Origin: Crossaster papposus
Taxonomy: Eukaryota > Echinodermata > Asteroidea > Velatida > Solasteridae
Direction: 5' to 3'
Length of the DNA: 64,000 nt
NCBI GenBank assembly: GCA_037893245.1
Contig: JBAIAA010000669.1
Coordinates: forward strand, 1,612,001 to 1,676,000
Shown here: piece by piece, positions 44,646-55,262 of the stretch
How positions within the stretch are numbered: the first letter of the stretch is position 1
Layout of the letters: every line of letters begins with the position of its first letter
Notes under the pieces: generated by a model
What the model was told of the DNA's origin: nothing
Databases searched by the model: none
What the model saw: only the letters and a program-made list of their open reading frames with translations
Position numbers and translations under genes: made by a program

Positions 44646-45057
44646 TAATTGCATTAGTAATTATGCACAAATCACCGGATAATGAAACATTGATTCTATA
44701 ATCGCCGCGGGTATGTAAAACAGTGATACCAAGCTTGGAAAAATAAAGAATGAAATAGTTCTATATACCATTTTCAACAGAAGATTCTTTCTCCCTGGAG
44801 TGCACAAAGAGCCTGTGAGTGTGCGTGTGTTGATAAATGTAAAATTTCTGAAATGTTGGGACTCGTCAGAAGACATCCTTGTACTCACTAGTAGAAGATC
44901 CTCTTGAAATCCTCTGTATTTCGTTGATTCTCATTGTGAATGTATCGGATTGTTGATCTACCTGCGGAGCTACGGACAAAGCCAGTGCTGCTTTGAGGAA
45001 ACACAGCACCAATAAAAATATAACTTCTCGGATTAGATTGACAGTCGATTGTAGATA

Positions 45058-45553
45058 ATAATTAACCATTTTTATATAGCGCATAACACATAGTGATTAA
45101 ACATGTCCCTATGCGCTGTAGAGAGAAAAAAGACAACACAATACAAATACAAGATGTACTAGGTTTCAAACAAAAATGCATGAATTAAATGTTAAATAAG
45201 TGCGTCTTTAAATCAATCTTGAACTTATCAATAAAATCAATATTTTTCAAATGTTCCGGGAGATTGTTCCATAGGGTTGAAGCAATGTGAGCAAAGCTGC
45301 GTTCACGATATGACCTAGTCAAAACTGGTGGAATAACAAACAATTGTTTCTTATTAGAACGAAGATTTCTTGATGGTGTGTACAATGTTAACAGCTCTAT
45401 CAAATAAGGTGGCGCAAAATTATAAAAACATTCATATGCAACAACAACATTTTGAATGAAATGCGAGAGTGAATGGGAAGCCAATGTAGTTCTCTTGAAT
45501 AAGAGACACAGATTCATGTTTCCTAATGTGATACATAAGACGAGCTGCAGAGA
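45058..45553 (-). mobile_element. 5'-truncated LINE 3' end, minus strand (copy in unit 2)
   Basis: Copy of 37221-37716 carried by the tandem duplication. Confidence 0.85.
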
Positions 45554-45948
45554 TAGATATCCATTATGTAAGCAGGTGACCTTGGCTACAACCAACATTC
45601 GCACCGTGAACTACTTTTTCAGGCTTTGAAATAAATTCACAACAAAGCCGCCAAAATTGATTATCCGGAAAGCATTGATGCTCACTTCGTGTTATCACCA
45701 CGATACAGATAGTTAGCCATTGAATTTCAGCTTCACTAATTTGACAGCAGTAAATTCAAATTGGTCTGCTTTTAATAAATATAACCCAACAATTGTCATG
45801 TTATACGCGTAAATAGTCAAGGACTGAAGAGAAGGCGTTATGAAAGAAGCAGCGGCGCCATAGGCTCGTTGTTAATTAAATAATGGCTGCCGAACAATTT
45901 CAAGAGTCCGTGCTTACACAATTAAGTTGCCAAAAATCGATAGACGTA

Positions 45949-46206
45949 CAGGGGCCAATTTCATGAAGCTGCTAATCACAGCAATTTGCTTAGCACAAAC
46001 AAGTCTTGCTCATTAAAAACGGGTTGCCAGACAAAACTCTACGTGCTTGTTTAATGCTAAGCAAAAACCAGCTGAATACCAGTCAAAAAACAATATAGGC
46101 CTACATCACCCGAAAATATGTTTTGTAACCCTGTTTTTGCCAAGGAAGAATGTTCATGCTCAGCAATTATTTTGTGTGCTTAGCAGCTCTTTAAAAATGA
46201 CCCCTG
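45949..46206. mobile_element. promoter-proximal inverted-repeat element (TGCTTAGC type) before I
   Basis: Full-length version. CAGGGGCCAATTTCATGAAG at the left is approximately inverted at the right end (TTAAAAATGACCCCTGG). It ends about 200 bp upstream of the TATA box. Confidence 0.65.
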
Positions 46207-46408
46207 GTTTGGTGAAAGGTTGGCGTGGTAACTCTCCCAGAAATTCAAAGAGCATTCACGGGAACTATTAGACCCTGAAATGCAGAAATAAGGACTGTCA
46301 AGGAAACTTGATAGTGGCCGTGTCATTGGGCGTGGAACTGATGCTCGGTACGTTCTGGTCTTAATTAATTACGTTTTATTTATGTCAAAGAAAACACGTT
46401 TTCTCAAA

Positions 46409-46439
46409 TATAAGGCGTTTCGGTGATCGAGCCTCATTC
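46409..46439 (+). promoter_or_regulatory. putative core promoter of I: TATA box plus initiator
   Basis: TATAAGG (46409) and TCATTC (46434), with 27 bp from the T to the initiator A at 46436, and 28 nt on to the ATG. Identical in layout to E. Confidence 0.6.
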
Positions 46440-46463
46440 GTGCAGTTGGTGTGGAACAGCAAA

Positions 46464-47537
46464 ATGGGGAAGGTACGGGATTTAGGTCTCTCTGTAAGAC
46501 AAGTATTTGTACTCTCCATTTTGTTGTATATTTTGCTTTCTATCGTGCCCGTCTATCAAGGAACATTTTGCGGTCATACACTCTCACAGGAATTCAGTGC
46601 TGCTGAAAACCGAGCACTGAGAAATGCCACAATTTGGTCGGGTAGAGTTGGTACTCTGGTCGGCTGTGTGAGCATGTGCCACTCTTGGCCAGTTTGCGAG
46701 TCGGTTAATTACTTCAAGAACAATCGTAGGTGTGTTCTAAACAATGGCACGAGAGTAGATACACCAAATGGCTTCGTTGAAGACCAAGCAAGCGTGTACT
46801 TCGATGGTAATACCAACACACGTAGCTTTTCTGTAGCAGATTTCAGTGATCACAGCGACGGATTCGCCACCGCAGTGGAGCCACGTTACAGCGATTGCCA
46901 AAGTTTACTGAAGAGAGGTTGCAGTGTGAGCGGTATCTATACGGTATTCCCCGCGGGATTCGCAGATGGTCTGAGGGTGTACTGCGACATGGAGACCGAC
47001 GGTGGAGGCTGGCTTGTCATTCAGAGGCGTCAACATGGCAGTGTCGATTTCTACCGTGGCTGGGCTGACTACCGCGTGGGCTTTGGTGTCTTGGCTGGTG
47101 AGTTTTGGTTAGGCAACGACAACTTGCGCACCTTGAGTAATTTTACTGGATCTTGGGATCTTCGAATCGATTTGGAGGACTGGGAAGGAAACACAACTTG
47201 GGCTGAGTACAGAAATTTCCGGATCTCTGGACAGGATTATCGTTTGAGTTTTGATTCGTACAATGCGGACAGTAATGCTGGTGATTCCCTTGACAGGAAC
47301 AACGATGTGCCCTTTACAACAAAGGACAACGACAATGACAAGATTGCTCGTAACTGCGCAGTGATCAAGAAAGGAGGTTGGTGGTACAAGAAATGTTCTC
47401 AATCCAACTTTAACGGTATGTATTTCGATTCGTCCAGGGAAGTACCAAACAACCTTCAGATCATTTCCTGGTATTCATGGAGGGGTTCAACCTACTTCTT
47501 GAAAAGTTGTAGTATGAAGATTCGATTGTCAAAGTAG
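46464..47537 (+). CDS. FReD copy I: secreted PAN/apple-fibrinogen protein (357 aa)
   Basis: Start at the ATG at 46464 (AAAATGG) by alignment with E. Signal peptide, PAN/apple-like domain, Cys-free linker (NTNTRSFS...), then the E-class fibrinogen domain with KRGCSVSG and ISGQDYRLSF. By hand comparison with E it has about ten nonsynonymous and three synonymous differences. These include FGVLAGEF (Val for Asp), NFTGSW (Phe for Ser), DKIARNC against DKHARNC, and QSNFNGMYF where all other copies have NLNGMYF. Several of these touch normally conserved fibrinogen-domain positions, so folding or ligand binding may be altered although the frame is intact. Confidence 0.92.
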   Translation: MGKVRDLGLSVRQVFVLSILLYILLSIVPVYQGTFCGHTLSQEFSAAENRALRNATIWSGRVGTLVGCVSMCHSWPVCESVNYFKNNRRCVLNNGTRVDTPNGFVEDQASVYFDGNTNTRSFSVADFSDHSDGFATAVEPRYSDCQSLLKRGCSVSGIYTVFPAGFADGLRVYCDMETDGGGWLVIQRRQHGSVDFYRGWADYRVGFGVLAGEFWLGNDNLRTLSNFTGSWDLRIDLEDWEGNTTWAEYRNFRISGQDYRLSFDSYNADSNAGDSLDRNNDVPFTTKDNDNDKIARNCAVIKKGGWWYKKCSQSNFNGMYFDSSREVPNNLQIISWYSWRGSTYFLKSCSMKIRLSK

Positions 47538-47587
47538 GGTAATTATTGAAATTCACCATTTTGTCTCAAACGATGTAAGAAGCCGGA

Positions 47588-47607
47588 GGGGGGGGGGGGG
47601 GGGGGGG
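47588..47607 (+). repeat. poly-G tract after I (20 G)
   Basis: Twenty consecutive G, the longest of the three equivalent runs. A run this long is prone to polymerase slippage and to assembly error. Confidence 0.88.
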
Positions 47608-47817
47608 TACCCTAATACACTTAACGTGAAGTGAAAGCGCCTGTGGCAATACCATTAAGGTTCCGAAAAATCGCGTCGTGTAAATTGGAATATCCGGTTA
47701 ATTCTATACCCTCCCTTTGAATTTCTTCTTAGGCTATCAACATTAGAAGTGGGCCAATGTTTGTTATTAATTATTACAAAATCAATGTGCGAATAAAAAT
47801 ATGATAGTATTAATATG

Positions 47818-48111
47818 ATTTGGTTGGTTAAAATAGTTGGTGAAAATTGTAACCAAAAATGTGTAAATATTTCCAATTTGACAAATGTTGGGTACATTTT
47901 ATTCAACGTTGGGCAAATTTTGTTGTGTGGTTCTGTTGTGTTTTCACCTGGTAACCAACGGTTGATTAAAATGAATAAATTTAACCAAACGTTGGTTAAA
48001 TTTAGTTAAATTTAGTCAACGTTGGGTAAAATATACCCAACATTGCACCAATTTGAAAAAAATCACACATTGTTGGTTAACATTTTAACAAACATTTTTA
48101 ACCAAGCAAAT
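47818..48111. mobile_element. MITE-like foldback element, TTGGTTGGTTAAAAT type (copy 3)
   Basis: Third paralogue. Its right side continues into TTAATACATTTTTTGAGAGT (48113 onward), which A and E lack. That stretch roughly mirrors the left flank GTATTAATATG, so this copy may keep a more complete right terminus. Confidence 0.65.
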
Positions 48112-48315
48112 GTTAATACATTTTTTGAGAGTGTAACGGGCATTTACATGTTTTGTCACAAATGCTAGAGACGTCCAGTATGCAACATTAGAAAATAGTC
48201 AAAAGTACACAAACACAGGCAGCTGACTAGTGCAAATAAGACGCTATACAAAATGAATACATGTATAACCAAAATGTATTAGATTGAATGTGGAAGTGTA
48301 AAAAACTAAATTATC

Positions 48316-48537
48316 TTAAAGGTTGATACACCATTTGCAGATATCGTAATTTTTTAATACAAAAAAATACCTAGCACAGTCATTTTGCTGGATGCCTAGA
48401 ATCATATTATTTACTTTTAAATAAGTACAATATTTGTTAATACTTTGGTAGTACAAAATGTTGTAATAGTTTGGTAGTAAACAATTTCGATGTCTCCAAA
48501 TGGTGTATCATTTTGATGTAAATGGTGTAACCTTTAA
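48316..48537. mobile_element. foldback element, GATACACCATTTG type (copy 3)
   Basis: Paralogue of 1887-2082 with a short local duplication around TTTGGTAGTA (about 48444-48480). Confidence 0.65.
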
Positions 48538-49247
48538 ATAGAGCCTAGTTTAAAGGTTTCAACATCGGATGTATTCGTTTTCTACGATTAATGTAAACCG
48601 AATTGCAAAATTTAAGATTGATGTTATTAGCGTCCATTGATGTAATGGAAACATATTGAAACTGTTCCAAATTCATCTAGATATGCTGATATGTATCAAA
48701 GCTTGCATTCGTGGCAGCTCTTAGAAAATAACGATTTGCGGTAGACAGCCTAGGAAATGAACACTAATTGGTTTATTTAACAACGGGGTGTTTCTGTCGG
48801 TAAAATTCGGTCAGGGGTGGCAAAGCAAGATATATTGACGAGCTTACAAATAGAACCGCGTGTTTCTAGTTATATATATAAAGGAGGCTGACCACGGTAG
48901 CTTGTTTTCTTGCGCAGACGCATTGTAACTCTCTTTAGTTTCGATACTATAGTCTTTCCAAAACTCACTCTATCTGCCGCTACGGATGAAGCACGTTCTC
49001 AATAGAAGCTCCTGTAAATGAGGACTTTCATTGTTTCGTTCCTGTTTTTTCTTGTTATTGTTTGTTATAACCTGCCAGAGGGCGCTCTTATGGACTGACA
49101 CGTTTTTTAAAACTGCTCCGTAAATTCAATCAAATTCCACCACATTATCTACTTTTACCATGGCTGGATTGCCCAAATACCTGGACAGTTTAACACCTTG
49201 TGTTATCTTCAAGTCGAGGTAAACCTCAGCTTTTCATAATCACCAAT

Positions 49248-50063
49248 ATGCGGCCAAGAAAAGACAAAAAACGGCCAGTCGAGACTGAGACTGAATGCGA
49301 TGATGTACACTACCAGGATGGCACGATATCGGTGTCTAATTCCGACAGTCTCCGTGCTATAATTAGACAAGAGCTAACTGAATTGAAATCGGGGATCCAA
49401 GATAAACTAGACCTAGTGATTAGGAACCAAGAATCGCTTCTGCTGAGGATGGGAAGCATAGAGGAAAAACACCTGCAGCTTGAGAAATCTGTCATTTTCA
49501 CCTCCCAAAGTGTTGAGGATGTTCAGAAAGTCAACTCGACACTCTCAGCTAAGTTAACTGAAACAACTTCCCAACTGGAATCTGCAAAAACTAAACTGAT
49601 TCAACTAGAGGAGTCCACCTTGAATCTGGAGCGATATTCAAGGAGCTACAATCTTCGATTTGGAGGTATTCCAGAACTTGCGAATGAATCTCCATCACAC
49701 CCATATGAGAAAATTAAGGAAATTCTGGCAGAAGTTTGTGATCTGAAACCGGAGATAGAAAATGCCCATCGCTCAGGACGCATCCCTAAAACCCCAGCAG
49801 ATAAGCCTCGGCATATATTAGCCAAGTTTCTTTATCGACCTGAACGACAAGCTGTGATGCAACGTGGCAAGGAATCCCTATCTAAACATGGGATCTTCAT
49901 GCTACAGGATCTACCACCAGCTGATGTAACTACCAAAAGAGGTCTGAGAGACGTCATGAAGAGGGCATATCAAGCAGGCAAGAAACCTGTGTTTCGCAGT
50001 GGTCATCTCTACATAAACGGTCAGAAATATACTCCTCATGCATCAGAAATACGCTTAGTTTGA
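49248..50063 (+). CDS. LINE ORF1 protein (271 aa)
   Basis: Start at the ATG at 49248 (ATATGCGG); the longer frame upstream begins with GTG only. A basic N-terminus (RPRKDKKRP) is followed by a long heptad-rich coiled coil (about residues 35-135). Then comes the LERYSRSYNLRFGGIPE stretch characteristic of the RRM-like nucleic-acid-binding core of L1-type ORF1 proteins (Transposase_22 family), and a C-terminal domain (KPRHILAKF, GIFMLQDLPPADVTTKRGL). The protein is expected to trimerise through the coiled coil and coat LINE RNA. The frame is intact and ends 593 bp before ORF2. It is LINE-encoded and not a host gene. Confidence 0.88.
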   Translation: MRPRKDKKRPVETETECDDVHYQDGTISVSNSDSLRAIIRQELTELKSGIQDKLDLVIRNQESLLLRMGSIEEKHLQLEKSVIFTSQSVEDVQKVNSTLSAKLTETTSQLESAKTKLIQLEESTLNLERYSRSYNLRFGGIPELANESPSHPYEKIKEILAEVCDLKPEIENAHRSGRIPKTPADKPRHILAKFLYRPERQAVMQRGKESLSKHGIFMLQDLPPADVTTKRGLRDVMKRAYQAGKKPVFRSGHLYINGQKYTPHASEIRLV

Positions 50064-50656
50064 TCTGAAACTGAAAATATCTAGCCAAAATTAATTATCA
50101 ACTGGTGGTTATAATTAAACTATGTCAAGTATCAAACTGATACAATTTTATAAAATACTAAATATGAATCCCAGAAATCAAAATTAATTTAAATTGTATA
50201 ATGGAAGAAAAAATAAAAAAATAAAAATTAATATAATAAATATTCACCCAAAATAATGATTTTACCAAAAAATACTAATTCCTGTGTATGCAAATACACC
50301 AACTACTGTATTTCTGTGCTTAAAATGAACAAAATTAATAAGGTTTGAATCCGTTTGATGCTTGTCTTTTAGGGTAATTTACGGTAGCAATGATTACGTG
50401 TGTCAATCTATGTACTATAACTGTAACTTGCGTACCATGAAACTACTTATAACTATGTGTATGTCTATCTGTGAACTGTTCTGGTCCTTGTTATTGATGT
50501 GTATTGTATTTAGTTTACAGGTCAGCAATAGTCTTCAATCTTCATTAAAATATTGCTGCCCCTAATCGTTTAATTGATGAAGATGACATTAACACCAACA
50601 ATCTGTTTAGTTTATCAAATAATTCTAATTACTACTCTATTGAACAGTTTCCTAAG

Positions 50657-53517
50657 ATGACGAATGATCTGGATGTTTCCGTGTTACATATTAACATTCG
50701 GAGTCTCAACAAAAATTTTGAAAACCTGAAAATTCTTCTGAATTCAATAAAACATAAATTCTCTATTATTGCACTTTCTGAAACTTGGTTAAAAACTGTT
50801 CCCCATAGTTATTATTCCTTGCCTGGGTATGAGCTGATTGTGAACAATAGACACGGCACTAAAGTTGGGGGTGGGATTGCCCTTTATATCTCCACTGAAT
50901 TGAATGTTATTGCTAGAGAGGAACTAAATATTTCTAATGACACATTGGAATCTTTATTTGTTGAAATTTCTAATCCAAAATCTAAAAATATCATTGTAGG
51001 TGTTGTATACAAAGCACCTTCCATTGTTCATGATGAGTTTATGGCCACTTTTCAACATGTATGTTCCCACATAAAAAAAACTTGTATTATCACTGGCGAT
51101 TTTAACATCAACTTGCTCAATCATTCAAATTCTAATTCCCAGTCCTTCATTGATTTATTAACGACCCTTTCTTTTCTCCCATTAATTGATAAACCTACCC
51201 GTATTACTGATACCTCCACCACCCTTATAGACAATATATTTTGTAATATATTACCCTGTCCCAAATCTGGCATCTTATTGTCTGATATTACTGATCACTT
51301 GCCAATTTTTATGTACATTCAGTCCCCAAACTCGAATGATTCCAATAACATTAATCACAATCCATTTCCTAATCGTTATTTCTCTAAATTCAATCTTCAA
51401 AGATTTAACGAGGACCTACTTAGTCTTAATTGGGATGATGTTTTCTGCTGCGATAATCCAGAAGTTGCATTTAATACCTTTATGGATAGATTTAACTATT
51501 TTTATGATAAAGACATTCCACTCAAATCTCAAAAATGCAATAGCAGTCGTACAAAATCATCAAATATTCCATGGATAACTTCTGCACTTATTAAATCAAT
51601 TAATAAGAAAAATAAACTCTATCGTCAATATTTGTCTAATCCTACAACCCTACGCAAAAATAAGTATACTCAATACAAAAACAAACTTACTAGCCTTTTG
51701 CGTGCTTCTAAAAAAATGTATTATGCCCAACAATTTGAAAAGGAAAAAAACAGTATTCGGAACACTTGGAAAGTAATTAACTGTATTTTAAATAAACAAA
51801 AATCTTCCAAAACTATTACAAGTATTATTTCAGAGGGGAATCTAACTTTGAATCCTAATGAAATTGCTGATTGTTTCAATGATTATTTTACCAATATCGG
51901 TCCAAATCTTGCTAGTAAAATCTTACCTTGTCAATCTTCCCCTGGCTTTACAGAGTACCTGTCTAATCCAAATAATAAATCATTATTTCTAACCCCAGTA
52001 AATAAATATGAAGTTATTGACATAGTTAATAACCTACAAAATAAAAAGGTCACGATTCAATTAGCATGATTACTATTAAAAATTCTATTTTAGCCATATG
52101 CGAACCACTTACACATATAATAAATGCTTCCTTTATGACTGGTGTTGTACCATCTCAATTGAAAATTGCTAAAGTTATTCCAGTTTATAAAAAAGGCGAT
52201 CCCAACAGTGTCAATAATTATAGACCTATATCATTACTTTCATGTTTTTCTAAGATTTTAGAAAAATGTGTATATGCACGTATTATTAAATTTTTTGATA
52301 AATTTAATATTTTGTCTAAATCCCAATATGGATTCCGTAGTAAACATTCAACTTCTCATGCCCTTTTAGATTTTATTGATAAGGTTTCTGAAGCAATTGA
52401 TGACTCTAAGCACACACTGGGGATATTTCTTGACCTCTCAAAGGCGTTCGATACAATTGACCACGATATTTTATTGTATAAGCTTTCGTATTATGGTATT
52501 CGAGGAATTTCTCTTCAGTGGTTTAGGAGTTACCTCTCTAACAGATCCCAGTATGTATCTATTAATGGTATTAATTCAAACTCTAGAAACCTTTCACATG
52601 GTGTACCTCAGAGATCCATATTGGGACCCTTGCTTTTTTTAATATACATTAATGATTTTATCAAATCCTCTGAGGAACTCTCTTTTATATTGTTTGCCGA
52701 TGACTCAAACATATTCTGTTCTCATAGTAACCTTACTTATCTTATCAATAAGGTCAATATTGAACTCAAATCTGTTGCTAATTGGTTTAATGTCAATAAG
52801 CTATCTCTAAATATTACAAAAACCAACTTCATGTTGTTCAGCAATTCTGCCACTGAAATTCCTTGTGAAGTAAAAATTCACAACTTTGTTATCCAAAAAA
52901 CGGATTGCTGTAAATTTTTGGGTTTGCTTATCGACTCTGGATTAAAATGGAATAATCATATTGACCATTTATGCAAAATAATATCTAGAAATATTGGTGT
53001 GATTAATAAGATAAAAAACTTTGTTCCTACTAGTGTTCTAGATTCTCTTTATAATTCATTAATTTTATCATATCTTAACTATGGAATACTTGCTTGGGGA
53101 AACAGTTCAACTACTAAATTGAACAGGCTGTTACTTCTACAAAAGCGGGCATTACGCACTATTAATTTTGCTGACTTTAATTCACATACAAATCCCTTCT
53201 TTTGTAAACATAAAACACTTAAAGTTAAAGATATGTATTACTATCAGCTTGGGTCTCTCATGTATCAATCTACCCATAATACTTTACCATCTTCAATCAC
53301 AAATATATTTACCCACAACCGTGACATTCATTCTCATTTTACTCGCCAAGCCGCCAATTTTCACGTGTCATATGCTCGTACTTCTCTTACGCACAAAACA
53401 GTCAAATATGAGGGACCCAAGCTTTGGAATTCGTTAAATGAACAACTTAAAACTTCGAAAAATCTTCCCGTTTTTAAACATGTACATAAGTCTACTTTGT
53501 TGAAATCCTACTATTAA
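50657..53517 (+). pseudogene. LINE ORF2 (endonuclease + reverse transcriptase), frameshifted
   Basis: The first frame (50657-52069) encodes the EEP endonuclease: HINIRSLN, ALSETWL, VYKAPS, GDFNIN and SDITDHLPI, followed by the linker to the RT. At about 52050 the frame breaks: NLQNKK should be followed by a short Ser-Pro-Gly-type segment, but bases are missing and the continuation (GHDSIS) is in another frame. From there to 53517 the RT is open: NYRPISLLS, DLSKAFDTIDH (catalytic Asp), GVPQRSILGP, LFADDSN (FADD active site), then the NSLNEQLK...F C-terminus. Motif B has Arg (AGA at 52612-52614) where nearly all RTs have Gly. Both lesions argue that this copy is dead. Confidence 0.9.
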
Positions 53518-53916
53518 TTTGATGATTTATTTAATTTATCATGCACATTGTACCTCCATTGCTGACCTGTCGTAGTATACTGTTTATGTCCGTTGTTATT
53601 TGTCACTTTTTGTGTTAATATGTCCATTGTTAGCAGCATGTACATTGAACCCATATTCTGGGGATCAATTACGAGTATGCGATTTCTTGTACACTTGTTT
53701 CCTAGTCAACAAACCCACATCTACTCGGCTCAATGTACATGCATGCTTTCAGGAGCCCATTCCTTACAAGCTTTGCTTCTTTATGGGCTCCTCCGCAGTA
53801 TCATCCATCTTTTTAACAATGTACTTATGTTTTGCCTTATCTATACCTTTAATCTAAATGTTTTTCTATGTTATTGGTACTGTGGAAAATAAACTGAACT
53901 GAACTGAACTGAACTG

Positions 53917-54158
53917 CCGCCCTCTAACCTCTTCGCCATCTTTAAAGTGCGTCGCTGGCCAACAGCGAACAGGGGTGCGTTCCACTCCAGCGAACGTTGC
54001 CAACGTTGGCCAACGTTAGCGTTGTTCGCGTGAGTGGAACGCAATGTGCGCCAATTATGTTGGCCAACGTTAGCGAAAACGGCGAACGACATTCCGAGCT
54101 GTTCGCTGTTGGCCGGTGACGTGTTTTGGGGATGGCGAGGCGGTTAGCAGACGACAGG
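53917..54158. mobile_element. GC-rich foldback (MITE-like) element directly 3' of the LINE
   Basis: CTAACCTCTTCGCCATC (about 53926) pairs with GATGGCGAGGCGGTTAG (about 54131), with two mismatches. GGCCAACAGCGAACAG (53955) pairs perfectly with CTGTTCGCTGTTGGCC (about 54099). TGCGTTCCACTC pairs with GAGTGGAACGCA. GTTGGCCAACGTTAGCG is also directly repeated inside. The composition is GC-richer than its surroundings. It ends before a TTTATTTACG repeat. No target duplication is visible on the LINE side. Confidence 0.75.
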
Positions 54159-54199
54159 GTTCTTTTCACGGTTTTTATTTACGTTTATTTACGTTTATA

Positions 54200-55262
54200 C
54201 TTAACGTATATAGAGAAGCCATTTGCACCCAGCAGCCAATATTTTGTTGATGATTGTATTTACTTATAAAAGCAATGGTGTTCTCTTGAGAAGTGTAATT
54301 GTGTTAAAATATTTATATGTTGCATGTAAAAAAAGACTGTAGCTATTCGCTTGGGGAAAGACCATTAGACAACGACAAGTACATGTATAGCCTACCAGCG
54401 TCTATTTCCTGTGTGTGGGCAGCTGGCATCTTGTTTAAAACAAGCGCATAACAGGCTTTCAAAATTAATTCACATGCAAACCGAGCAAAGCCACACAAAT
54501 ACATTTCAGCGGGCGCGGACCCCAGACGGGGGGCACGTAGCCCCTGTGGGGGCCCCGCCTCGTGGCAATTAAAGCAGGGACAATATATTACAATGACAGG
54601 TTGTACAAAGCTGCTTTTAGCGATACTTTCTCCTGTCCTTCGGTATCATATCTGAATCCATCGACTGTGTCTAATTAGCGCTGATCACTTGTTGGTATTA
54701 AGTATAGATGACATCGCCCGGGTGTGTTATATATTACAAACTAAAAATAAAGTCTTTAAACAGTGATGCTAATAAGCTATTAATTGCCGCTAAACAACCA
54801 GAAAAAAACAGCTACTATGAAACACAAAAAACCGCATCACGCACTATTCATTGATTGGCTTGACCTCCCTATATGTAATTAATGAGGTACTTACCTCTCC
54901 GTTATTAACGCATGATGAGTACTAATTATGACTGGTTTTGTGCGAGGCCGTTCATTCAGCTGTTTAATTGCTTTGTATTGCATATAGGCCTATAGTGCTA
55001 TCAACACTACGAATCAGAAGTCACAAGTCAAAATTTTCGCTGCTGTGTGAGCGGTGTGTTTACTTTGGTCTCTTGATAAATAGAAGACATAATCGTCCAC
55101 TGTAATACAGGAACAGTCATTGTCAATGGGACTTGATATTGTACTCGATACGCTCTAGGTTTAAATACGTACGTTGTCATATTGCGATAGAAAAACATCT
55201 TGCAGATACGACGTGTTTGTGCCATTAACGACGAACATATTTTGTTTGCGGGAGACAGCACA
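54200..55262. other. upstream region of J
   Basis: B-class upstream flank, paralogous to 23151-24294 and 2870-3848, resuming exactly at CTTAACGTATATAG after the LINE insertion. A GC-rich patch (GACGGGGGGCACGTAGCCCC, about 54524) is shared with the other two copies. No coding region is seen. Confidence 0.8.

Larger units (their letters stand above)
37901..45737 (+). repeat. 7,837-bp tandem duplication, right copy
   Basis: Second copy of 30064-37900. The left junction joins CAGCTTCACT to AAACCAGGGCTGC; those two sequences are not homologous positions in the unit and share only two or three A. Confidence 0.93.
44296..46463. other. upstream region of I
   Basis: Contains FReD relics (44379-44645), the second LINE fragment (45058-45553), the end of the tandem unit at about 45737, a full-length promoter-proximal inverted repeat (45949-46206), and a TATA/initiator module (TATAAGG 46409-46415, TCATTC 46434-46439). 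Confidence 0.78.
47538..49069. other. I 3' flank up to the LINE insertion
   Basis: Paralogous to 21733-23150. Contains the longest poly-G run and two foldback elements, listed separately. No gene is seen. Confidence 0.8.
49070..53916 (+). mobile_element. nearly full-length CR1/L2-type non-LTR retrotransposon (LINE)
   Basis: Two-ORF LINE: coiled-coil ORF1, then ORF2 with an apurinic-type endonuclease and reverse transcriptase. The 3' UTR has AATAAA at 53888-53893 and ends in a CTGAA repeat (53894-53916). Compared with E-F, whose empty site is at 23150/23151, the whole insertion is 49070-54194. It includes the foldback element right after the LINE and is bounded by TTATA (49065-49069 and 54195-54199). 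The 5' limit of the LINE itself is uncertain. ORF2 is broken, so this copy is not autonomous. Confidence 0.9.

Noticed and set aside
49071..49088. CTCF-like motif (GCCAGAGGGCGCTC) at the LINE 5' end
   Set aside because: A single match to a common GC-rich motif, with no conservation evidence in the other blocks. It is too weak to annotate as an insulator.
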